From positions 434,001 to 498,000 of the forward strand of contig VTFK01000228.1 of assembly GCA_009617715.1 (NCBI GenBank): a DNA stretch of 64,000 bases. The letters run 5' to 3'. Source of the DNA: Plectrocnemia conspersa (lineage: Eukaryota > Arthropoda > Insecta > Trichoptera > Polycentropodidae). Positions 40,028 to 49,553 of this stretch are shown in pieces. How positions within the stretch are numbered: the first letter of the stretch is position 1; each line of letters opens with the position of its first letter. The notes under the pieces were generated by a model. The model saw nothing but the letters and a program-made list of their open reading frames with translations, made no database searches and was not told the origin of the DNA. A program made the position numbers and the translations under genes.

Positions 40028-41324
40028 TCAAGTGTTGGAATGACTTTTCATATGTCTCAAGAGATCGAAATCAAATTTGTAAGTTTTTTTACATTTTTCA
40101 CATTTAAAGTTACAAGCATCACTATGAGTTAGCATATGTACTCTAAGATATTTTATAGTTTTAAATAATTTACCACATTTTTTACATTCAAAGGTACAAG
40201 CATTGATATGAGTTTTCATATGTGCTAAAAGTGTACCTTTAGTTTTGAATGTTTTACCACAATTTTCACATTCAAAATTACGAACATCGCTATGAGTGAT
40301 CATATGGATCCTAAGATTTTTTGTGGTTTTGCCACATTTTTTACATTTTAAATTACAAGCATCGTTATGAGTTTTCATATGCACAAAAATGTGGCCTTTG
40401 TTTTTAAATAATTTTCCACAATTATCACATTCAAAGTTACGGTCATCGCTATGAACAATCATATGAGCTGCAAGTCTTTTCTTAAATATAAATTCTTTTT
40501 CGCATTTGTTACATTTAAATTTATTAGAAACACCGTTATTATCAGCAACATCATGTTGAACACCGAAACATTTTTTTCTTCGTTGTTTCTAAAATAAAAT
40601 AAATATTTAAATACATAGGAATAAAAATATGTTTGACTATTACTTGCGTTACCATTTCGACATTTGAAATTTGCTTTGAAAATAAGTCCATTCCAATTGT
40701 ATTAATTTTACGTATATTGTCTTTAACATCGTGCATTTCTGAAATCATTATAATTAACAATTGTAATAGTACAATAAAGTGATACAAATAAATAAATAAG
40801 TAGAACCTATTTCAAACATGTCGTCTACATTTACTTGAAATGTATCATCACTGTTGTTTTCATATTCGCGTTTAATAGGAAACTAAAAAAATAAAATAAG
40901 AAAACAGTATTTAGGGTCACAAATTTGAATAATGCGTACATATATAATATTACATTTACCTCAATTTTACAATCCATGGTGTCAACAGATTCAAATGTTT
41001 TTTTGTCATATTCAACATTAGCTTCTACAAATGTAAAATATAATATTTTTAAGTAATATCAACTTTGTACGTTTCTAAATACCAAAGATATATTTTAAAA
41101 AACGCTAAAAATCCTACACTTTTGAAATAAAAAAAATAAAGACATCGTCCAACTGTCATCTTTCGTACACTTAAGAGACAGTTCAAATAAACACATGTGA
41201 CATGTTTCAAGATTTGAAACTTTCAATAATGGTTTTAAAGCGCATTTTATCTACACAAAAACGCGATCAAAATAATAAAATATATTGACACAATACCAAT
41301 TTTGATAAACTGCGGCAACGCCAT
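40028..41324 (-). CDS. C2H2 zinc-finger gene ZF-A (5 exons)
   Basis: Predicted exons in transcript order: 41297-41324, 40960-41024, 40807-40882, 40644-40738 and 40028-40588. All are GT-AG with phases 1, 0, 1, 0, giving 274 residues. Exon 1 encodes MALPQFIKI. Exons 2-4 encode a mainly acidic region (FPIKREYE.., EMHDVKDNIR..). The last exon starts with a basic KQRRKK-like stretch, then fingers of C-x2-C-x12-H-x3-H type. Linkers read HSDxRxFEC rather than the usual TGEKP. Finger 3 (CKKCGKTTKNLRIH) has only nine residues between the second Cys and first His, so it may not fold. A nuclear DNA-binding role is inferred from the fingers; target and partners are unknown. The start is chosen because ATG and donor are conserved in ZF-D and ZF-F. 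Confidence 0.8.
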
Positions 41325-41410
41325 TGTAACTGCTCAACTTTGACAGACGTCAAAACATAACCAACGAACTTTAATTTTTGGTCTAAGTATAATATATTTT
41401 TGAGCAAGAT
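41325..41410 (-). promoter_or_regulatory. Conserved promoter block of ZF-A
   Basis: Just upstream of the ATG, on the minus strand, lie ttttgacgtctgtcaa and further up a gaccaaaa segment. The same order and spacing occurs before ZF-B, ZF-D and ZF-F, and in two relics at 58384-58665. Conservation between paralogs with otherwise diverged introns suggests promoter or 5' UTR function. The gacgtc core resembles a CRE/bZIP site, but no binding factor is known. Confidence 0.55.
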
Positions 41411-41529
41411 TTGCAAATTAATTTTATTATTAAAAAATATCGAAATATTCAAGAAATTTGCAAGAAACTGACAAAAACTACAATTTCTTCCTAAAATAAT
41501 GTATGCGTGTTTTAAAACATGGCTAATGG

Positions 41530-41565
<36 letters not shown>

Positions 41566-42727
41566 TTGCTATTTGGCAGCACAAAATACTAATACTTGAG
41601 TGATTAATTGTAAATTATATTTTTGTTTTGGGGAAACTGTTTTAATATAAAAATACAAGACTTCATTATTAATATATTCAAATTCGTAATATCACATTTT
41701 TAAGAGACCCCCCTACCTCCCTGTCTGTCACAGTTCTGCTAATTACTTCTCCCCCTCCCCCCCTACTCCTAAAACTGTGAAATAATTTATGGAAGCCGCC
41801 TAAACAGCAAAAACAATAAAAAACATGCCCATTACAAGCTTTGTTATAAATTTACCTTACATATAATTTATTATTCATTACGTATATTCAGTGATTTAGT
41901 GGGGCCGGAATACACCGTAACGTTGTTCTTGTACATTTTTTTCACGACAAGAGCTGAGACTACTTTACATCCTTTTCAAAAGCACTGCCTGTGCTCACGC
42001 AAGCCCTAACATAAGCAATCAAGCACCAGAATAACACTAGTATTTTAGCTTAAATTCCAGTATCATACGAGTGTTAGAACGAGCAAAAAACACTGGCACA
42101 AGTCCATTAGCATTGGAGCCCTACGAATCCACCCCATCGGGTGGAGAGAGCGGTTCACACACCCCGTAGTACTAAGATCTGTTAAAATTTAGTTGAGCTT
42201 AATTAAATAGTTATTGACAGCACTCTGCACATACAATACACGCAACAAACAAAATAACCAGCGTGATCGTCTCCGGGTTACATAAACTGAAATCTCATGG
42301 AGTAGCGTTCTTTAAGTTCACCGGTAATCCTTCATTGTCCTTATTTGTCCTTTTTAAACAAAAATGTTAACCTTTGCTCCCGCAGCATCTCTAAATGAGC
42401 AAACTTTTCAAAAGTGAACCGTTTTTTAGCTTCTACAGCAATCTGTCTTTTATCCTTCTCAATCACAAATTTCCAAGATGGTCTTCTTTATTTTGTGCCG
42501 GGTGGCAATTATACATGTAATTTATATAAATAACAATAAATAGTGCGCAAAACCTGCACTGGTATGCGAGCCCGCCAGAGTCGACAAGATAAAGAACTCG
42601 GTTTTAACAGAGTATGTATTCTTCATCAAAGTTTTTGTAAGTGAAGGATAAAACGATAAAAAAATGTCACACCTATCAACGTAAAGCAAATCGTAATAAA
42701 TAATTATCGAACATATATGAAAAAAAA
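41411..42727. other. Intergenic stretch with AAT microsatellite
   Basis: An (AAT)n tract lies at about 41530-41563. A C-rich segment lies at 41705-41765. No gene was recognised; the 105-residue minus-strand frame crossing the microsatellite is an artefact. Confidence 0.5.
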
Positions 42728-42950
42728 ATTGGCGGACGTTTAGTGACGGGTGACAATTAGAAACATATTAAGCCGCTGCAATATTATTTATTTAGGTATA
42801 TAATAGTTACATTTTAGAACAATGTGAATGTTCGGCAGACGAGGCACCGTCGTACGTCAAACTTTCGTCGAATTCCACCAAAGAATGTGCTGTCCTCCGC
42901 TACCGTCCGTCAGTGTTACCAGAGTGCCGCCAAGTTTTGGCCATAATGAA
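42728..42950 (+). repeat. Dispersed repeat R, copy 1
   Basis: This shares blocks with 63712-64000 (same orientation) and with 53940-54155 and 58975-59160 (opposite orientation). The blocks are a gacgggtgacaattag-like start, a gccgctgca block, a cgtacgtcaaact block, and a ccagagtgccgccaagtttt end followed by ggccataatg. No coding capacity. It could be a SINE or a non-autonomous element; the class is not established. Confidence 0.55.
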
Positions 42951-43436
42951 AGAATAAATAAATACATAAATAAGTCTTCCCCAAAATATCTTCTGTTGCA
43001 AGTATTAGCTATATTTTTTATTTTACTTCCCATGTAGAAGCATTAGTTAATTAAATTAAACTCACTTGTTGATCATAATATAACGTAATAACTTTAATTC
43101 TGTGTTTCCATATTGTTCCATTGTGACTTTCCAGTGTTAAATTAAAAAAATGTCATTGATATGTGGAAGCAGAAAAATGTATCTACCTCACTTATATTTT
43201 GGACCTATGTGAAATAATCGTTTGATAACGACTATGTTTATGGGAATAAAATCGATTTTCACGTGCCAACTTTTTGGATAGAGAATAGCAAGATAAAATG
43301 TTTTCATAACTGGTGGCGAATCTGCAACGGTGCTGATTAGTCCATATAATATGCTTCTGCGATGCCAAAGAGTTAAACTTCTTCAAATGTCGACTCAACA
43401 GTATATTCTCAGATTGAATGTTTTATCAAATTTTTC

Positions 43437-45268
43437 TCATTTGAAGTTACAAGTGTCAGAATGAATCTGCATATGTCGAGAGAGACCATATTCAAATTTA
43501 TATGATTTTCTACATTTTTCACATTCAAAGTTATGAACATCGCAACGATTTTTTATATGAATTGAAAGATATTTATTAGTTTTGAATGTTTTACTACATT
43601 TTTTACATTCAAAGTTACGAGCATCACTATGAGTTAGCATATGCTCTTTAAGGTATTTCATAATTTTAAACGTTTTACAACATTTTTTACATTCAAAGCT
43701 ACGAGTGTCGGAATGTATGCGCATATGTTGCGAGAGATCCGATTTAAATATGTATGTTTTTCTACATTTTTCACATTTAAAGTTACGAGCATCGGTATGA
43801 TGTTTCAAGTGACTTGAAAGATATTTATTAGTTTTGAATGCTTTACCGCATTCTTCACATTCAAAGTTACGAGCATCGCTATGAGTTAACATATGAACTC
43901 TAAGATATTTTATAGTTTTAAATGTTTTACTACATCTATCGCATTCAAAGTTAAATGTATCATTATGAGTTTTCATATGCGGTAAAAGTGAGGCTTTGGT
44001 TCTAAATGTTTTACCACATATTCCACATTCAAAGTCACAAGCAAGGTTATGACTTTTCATATGTACGAAAATGTGACCTTTGTTTTTAAACAATTTTCCA
44101 CAGTTATCACATTCAAAGTTACGAGCGTCGCTATGAACTAGCATATGAGCCATAAGCCTGTTTTTAAATTTAAATGCTTTTCCACATTTGTTACATTTAA
44201 ATTTATTAGAAACATCGTTCACATCAAAAACATCATGTTGAACACTGACACATTTTTTTCTTTGTCGTTTCTAAAATTTAAATTTTATTTATAAGATAAA
44301 ATATTTAAATACATAGGAAGCAATATGCGCTGATTTACACGCTGCCAGTTGCTGGCATGCCAGTAGGAAGTTGACTGGTGGGCATTCCAGTCCACTGGCG
44401 CCTTACCGTTTACACAGTGCCAGCAACTGAAAGAATTATTGTTGCGAAAAAGCTCCACTCACCTTGCGTTAGTACGGTAGTGTGGTACGGTATTTGTTCT
44501 GCTGGCATGGTGGAAGGGGCTTCTCCAGTGACTGGCGTTAAACGTTTACACAGTGCTAATCGCTAGCATCCAGTGACTGGCGCGCCGACTGGCATCGTGT
44601 AAATCAGCCTTATGTTTGATTATTACTTGCATTGCCACTTCGACGTTAGAAATTGGCTCAGAAAAATTGTTTTCATCAATCGTATTCATTTTACATATAT
44701 TATCTTTAACATCGTGCGTTTCTAAAACCATAATAATCTATGATTAAAATATTATAATTAAATGTAAAAGTATAAAGAAATATGTCGAACCAATTTCAAA
44801 CAGGTCGTTTACATTTTCTTGAAATCTATCTTCATTTCCTTCTTCGTATTCACGTTTAATAGGAAACTATAATGATAAAAAAAAACGGTATTTAGGAATA
44901 TATATTTTTAAGTGTTTTATGAACATATTACATTTAATTTACCTCAACTTTATATTCCATAATGTCAACAGATTGAAATGTATTTTTGTAATTTTTGTAA
45001 TATTTAAATAGAATATAAATATGTACGTTTTTATTTACTAATGATTTAAAAAAAACAAAAATCTGATATTTTGAAAAAAAAAAATAAATAAAAATGTGGC
45101 ATCCAACTTTTATACTTCATATGCTCAAAGAAACATTTGAAATGAAGACATGTATGTGTTTAAAGATTAAGCATTTATATAATTGTTTCAAGTTAAAGCG
45201 TAATGTATCCACGTCGCGATTTAAATAGTAAAATGGATTGACATAATACCGGTTTTGAAAATCTCCAT
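43437..45268 (-). CDS. C2H2 zinc-finger gene ZF-B (5 exons)
   Basis: Predicted exons in transcript order: 45250-45268, 44943-45037, 44791-44866, 44627-44721 and 43437-44270, about 372 residues. The long final exon is clearly open and encodes nine fingers with HSDAR-type linkers; the eighth ends HIKNRC, so its last zinc ligand is probably Cys. Exons 3 and 4 match ZF-A closely (FPIKREYEEGNEDRFQENV; a MHDVKDN-like segment). The 5' end has changed: exon 1 is nine bases shorter than in ZF-A, and the ancestral acceptor of exon 2 is gone. A new acceptor 30 bases upstream keeps the frame open and the phase correct. The 5' structure is therefore less sure than the finger exon. Intron 4 holds a MITE. 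Confidence 0.75.
44328..44610. mobile_element. 283 bp MITE in intron 4 of ZF-B
   Basis: The ends are inverted: cgctgatttacacgctgcc on the left and the reverse of ggcatcgtgtaaatcagcct on the right, continuing as repeated ccagt and actgg units. TATG occurs on both sides (44324-44327 and 44611-44614), a possible target duplication. The corresponding ZF-A intron lacks it, which dates the insertion after the two genes separated. No coding sequence. Confidence 0.75.
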
Positions 45269-45350
45269 TGAAACAACTCGGCGTTGACAGACGTCAAGAC
45301 ATAAACAAGCGAATTTGGTCCAAATATGAAATAATTTCGAGCAGAGAGTG
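45269..45350 (-). promoter_or_regulatory. Conserved promoter block of ZF-B
   Basis: On the minus strand a tatttggaccaaat segment is followed by tcttgacgtctgtcaacg and the ATG of the short first exon. It has the same order as in the other intact family members. Confidence 0.5.
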
Positions 45351-45815
45351 AAAATGTTGAAATGCAAGGGTAACAATCAAAACTACATTTTTTTGGTACT
45401 TGTTAATTAGCACCGCGCAACGCTCGAAAACCACCAGTTGTTACTCCCTACTTCGTTTCCCAAAGCTGTTTAAACTAAGGTTATAGACGTTCTCCTTTGA
45501 TCGTCCTCCTCAAAAATGTTCTTCTCCTTTTGTCCTTCTTTATCCTTCTCGAACAAAAATATACGACGTGACCTTTTTTTAACTCTCACAGAAATCCTAA
45601 ATGAACAAACAATTTCAGAATGGCCTTTTTTTAGTGTCATCCTTTGATATTTTCAAAATCTAGTCACCTTAATATAATAAATTCATAAACGCGCAAACGC
45701 TTATTAACTAACATGCGCGCATGCACAAAGCAAAGTGGGAGTAACAACTGGTGACTTGTTGCGCCATAGTAATTAACAAGTATTCTATAACTTCTGGTTT
45801 TCTTGTATAAAATAT

Positions 45816-46960
45816 AAAATCGTCTTTATATTTATTTATTTATTTAAATTAAATTAGGATCATCGTTACCTAACAGGTTACCCTAATGCGTCATGATGGT
45901 CGAAAACAATTACTGTACTATTTTAATACACAAAATATATATATAAAAAAAATAATACACAAAAAATAATACATATAAAGAAACAAATAAAAAATTCATA
46001 AAATATCAAAATTAAATGATACGAGCCGGACCAACTCCTCGTAGCTGACATTGAACAGGTCAAGGTGCAATACCAGCGTATTAAGGAGCCGGATGATCAA
46101 AACCCTAGGCGAGTCAGCAAGTGCGGACGTCCTAGCCCCGACGGTCATCAAAAGAGCACGCAATCGTAATTCTCGAAGGCGTTTTGGAATCCAAAACTGG
46201 AATTCCTCGAGAATAGCTGGATTGTTGACAGCACCCTTCAGTAATTTGAAAAAAGCTTAGCGATATACAACTTTCTGCCACAACTCAGTGAATCGTATTC
46301 CAACGCTCCTCAAAGAAAGGCTTTGGGATATAAGAACGGATAATAACCATGTATTATTTTATGAAGATATTCAAAAAACCTTTTTTGCATCATTCCGACC
46401 AAAGGGGAGTATTTGGTTATTCGGTAATTTCAAATTATAGATCCTGATTCAAGAATGCTACGATCTAAGGTATCATAGAGGATGCAAATAACTGACGGAT
46501 CGAAGTGAAAAGCGTTCCTCATAACAAATCCGAGAATCTAAGAAGAATAATCACAGACGTCGTGTATGTGTAGAGAGAACCTCCACTTGCTCTCAAAAGT
46601 GATTGCGAGATCTTTAGTAGAAGTTTCTCTAATCAAAATGTTCCCACCGAGATGGTAGAAATATACTGATGACAAATGGGATCGAGAAAATGACACAGTA
46701 TGGCACTTTCCGACACTAAAGGGCAGACGGTTAACGGAAGCTCATCTCCATAGAGAGTCTAAATCACTCTGTACAGAAGAAAACTTGAATTTGTATTGAC
46801 TGCCGTATTTTTGTCATTAATAAATAATATAAAGAGCAAGAGTGAAATATTGTTTTGACAATCGACCGCCTTAAGCTACAAACTGTCTACGATCACTCAA
46901 ATAACTCGAAAATAACCTAGTTAAATCATCCGAGCTACCGAGGTTTGACTTGCAGAGCGT
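45816..46960 (-). pseudogene. LINE (Jockey-like) 3' half, decayed
   Basis: Minus-strand text gives the C-terminal part of a non-LTR reverse transcriptase: LPFSVGKCHTVSFSR, then LAITFESKWRFSLHIHDV, then LGFVMRNAFHFDP, then ESGSIIWNY and KRFFEYLHK. The frames are broken by stops and shifts. The element ends near 45820 with repeated aataaata units, the kind of simple tail left by LINE target-primed insertion. The upstream polymerase part is missing, consistent with 5' truncation. Confidence 0.75.
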
Positions 46961-47321
46961 GCAATTGCACACTCTTATCTCTCACTCACTTAATACACGA
47001 GCGAGCGAAAGGAAAAATATCTCACCGACGGGGCCTGTTTATATTCTTAAAACATTTAATTTGGATTTTTTATTAATATTCTTATGAGTTTATTTATTTT
47101 TATCAAGCTTCCCATGAGTTAGTTTATTTTTCCGTTCTTGCATCACTACTCGTACATTTTAGGGTTGCCAAACGTTAGATTTTGTTATTAGCTACGTAAC
47201 CTCAAAATTCAATACAGTGACAGTTGAACGGCTTGAAGTATTTACATTTGATATTGTGTTTATTGTGATTTTATTAATTGCTTATTTACCCACTTTAAAG
47301 ATTTTTTCTAAACAATCCACA

Positions 47322-48359
47322 ATGGATCGCGATAAAATGGAACAACAGTTTTATAACACATTGTTGAAGAAAACTCAAAAGGTCAATAGTTATCAAATGA
47401 GTACAGAAAAGTATAACAGATTAATAAAAGAAGTACAAGTAGCTAAAAGTAGAAGTAAAAAAGTGAATAGAGATTATTGGCTTCTACGTCATTACGATGT
47501 ATTAACTGCCGGTGGTAAAGTACAACTTATCGCTCCAGTAGTAAACCAAAAAAAATTGTATTACATTCCATTTGAACAAGTATTCAATGTTTTATATAGT
47601 ACGCATGAATCGATTAGTCACGGTGGACGAGATAGAATGAGAAAGAAACTGCAACAACATTACAAAAACATAACAATTCATGAAGTACAATCATTCTTAA
47701 ATTTATGTAAAGTCTGTTTACAAAAAAGAAAAACGGAGAAAAAAGTTTCATTAGTTAAGCCTACAGAATTTTCTCAATTTAATAGCAGATGCCAAGTTGA
47801 TTTGATAGATTATCAATCGCAAGCTGTTGGAAATTATAAATTTATCATGGTGTACCAAGATCATTTAACAAAATTTCTCATATTAAGATCTCTGAAAAGT
47901 AAAAAAACTGAAGAGGTTGCACGTCATATTCTTGACATATTTTTATTATTTGGTGCACCGACAATTTTACAATCTGACAATGGTCATGAGTTTTGTAATG
48001 GTATTATACAAAATCTGAAAGTAATGTGGCCTCAGTTGAAGATTATACAAGGCAAACCTCCACACGGTCAGATAAAAGTGAACCAGGAAGTGGAAAACAT
48101 GTTAACTACTTGGATGATAGACAATCGATGCAACAATTGGAGCAAAGGGCTGGGCTTTGTTCAATTTATGAAGAATCAGGTATTACATTCTGAAATAAAA
48201 CAATCACCATACGAGGCGATGTTTGGTCAAATGGCAAAAATTGGTCTTACATCATCAAGATTGCATAGTGATATCGTTCAAGACATACATACTGAAGAAG
48301 ATCTTGAAAAAGTCTTGAGCAGAGAAGAAATATCAGAAGCAGATAATCCAGAAGGTTAA
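47322..48359 (+). CDS. KRBA2-like integrase-domain protein, catalytic Glu missing
   Basis: Single open frame of 345 residues from ATG at 47322. The open frame continues upstream without another ATG. An N-terminal region is followed by an H2C2 zinc-binding module (H95, H100, C129, C132) and an integrase core with Asp160 (RCQVDLIDYQ) and Asp219 (LQSDNGHEF). In related insect proteins as I recall them, the third acid lies in a QSQGSVER-type segment. Here the matching place reads PPHGQIKVNQEVEN, about five residues shorter, and the Glu is absent. The enzyme is therefore probably inactive, although the rest is well preserved (LGFVQFMKNQ, SPYEAMFGQMAKIGL). The family derives from integrase-bearing mobile elements. 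The frame ends at a good splice donor (gaag|gttaag at 48355) in the phase needed to join ZF-C exons 256 bases downstream. Confidence 0.85.
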   Translation: MDRDKMEQQFYNTLLKKTQKVNSYQMSTEKYNRLIKEVQVAKSRSKKVNRDYWLLRHYDVLTAGGKVQLIAPVVNQKKLYYIPFEQVFNVLYSTHESISHGGRDRMRKKLQQHYKNITIHEVQSFLNLCKVCLQKRKTEKKVSLVKPTEFSQFNSRCQVDLIDYQSQAVGNYKFIMVYQDHLTKFLILRSLKSKKTEEVARHILDIFLLFGAPTILQSDNGHEFCNGIIQNLKVMWPQLKIIQGKPPHGQIKVNQEVENMLTTWMIDNRCNNWSKGLGFVQFMKNQVLHSEIKQSPYEAMFGQMAKIGLTSSRLHSDIVQDIHTEEDLEKVLSREEISEADNPEG

Positions 48360-48610
48360 GTATTGATAGAAAAAATATTAGTTGAAGATGAATTATCTCA
48401 TGTAGAAATTAATAAATACAGAATGACTGGCAACTGTCATGTTGCATTACCTGCCAATTGAAAAAAACCTGAATGGCTATTGTAATGAATTTAATTTTTA
48501 TCCATCTATTGTCACATACGGTCTGCACCGAGCATTAATCTTTGTATCATTAGAAAATAAAGAAGGCCAAATTTAATATTTCATTTAAATTTTTAACTTT
48601 ATATTTGCAG

Positions 48611-49553
48611 AAACCAATATTGAAAATGCCATAGAAAATTTTGAATGTGTTGATACCAATAAAATTGAGGTAAATTAAATTTGATATATTTACACAACAC
48701 TTGAAACAAATTTATGTTATTAAATACTGTCTTTTTTTTATCTTTCTAGTTCCCTATTAAATGTGAATATGAAGAATGCAGTAAAGATACATTTCAAGAC
48801 AATGTAAATGACATGTTTGAAATAGGTTAGACATATTTATTTACTTATACTATTACATTTTATTATAGTATATCAATTGGTAATTATTATGGTTTCAGAA
48901 ATGATTGATATTAAAGATAATATACGTAAAATGAATAAAAGTGATGAGGACATTTTTCCTCAGCAACATTCTAACGTCAAAGAGGTAACGCAAGTAATAT
49001 TCAAACATATTTTGATTTCTATGTATTTAAATATTTTATTTTATAAATAAAATTTTAATTTTAGAAACGACAAAGAAAAAAATGTGTCAGTGCTCAACAT
49101 GATGTTGCTGATGCGAACGGTGTTTCTAATAAATTTAAATGTAAGAAATGTGGAAAAGGATTTAAATTTAAAAGCAAACTAATAACACATGTATTAGTTC
49201 ATGACGATGCTCACAACTTTGAATGTAACTTTTGTGGAAAAACATTTAAAAATAAAGACCAAATTTTTATGCATATGAAAAGTCATACCTCTGCTCGTCA
49301 TTTTGAATGTGAAAAATGTGGTAAAACATTCAATACTAAAAGAACACTTTTAGCGCATATAAAAACTCATAGCGACGCTCGTAACTTCGAATGCAAAGAA
49401 TGTGGTAAAACATTTAAAACTAAATCCACACTTTCGGCACATAAAAAAAGTCATAGCGGTGCTCGTAACTATGAGTGTGAAAAATGTAGAAAAGCTTACA
49501 AATTTAAATCTGATCTCACTCGACATATGCACATTCATTCCACTCTTTTGTGA
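48611..49553 (+). CDS. C2H2 zinc-finger gene ZF-C (exons A-D, no own first exon)
   Basis: Predicted exons: 48611-48669, 48750-48825, 48899-48993 and 49065-49553, all with GT-AG borders and the family phases. They encode an acidic region (ETNIENAIENFECVDTNKIE; FPIKCEYEECSKDTFQ..; EMIDIKDNIRKMNK..), a basic KRQRKK start of the last exon, and five complete fingers ending HMHIHSTLL. It is the only family member on the plus strand. No copy of the short first exon or of the family promoter was found upstream; that place is taken by the integrase ORF. Translation could come from a fusion with the integrase (exon 47322-48354 plus these), or the gene may lack a start. The first splice acceptor (tatatttgcag) looks intact. 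Confidence 0.75.

Noticed and set aside
41267..41584. 105-residue minus-strand open frame with poly-Ile
   Set aside because: It crosses the AAT microsatellite and overlaps the ZF-A promoter.
47217..47321. Longer integrase start 35 codons upstream
   Set aside because: The first codon there is GTG, not ATG; the ATG at 47322 matches the expected N-terminus. An upstream coding exon joined here is not excluded.
49350..49538. Minus-strand open frame within ZF-C
   Set aside because: It is the antisense shadow of zinc-finger coding DNA.
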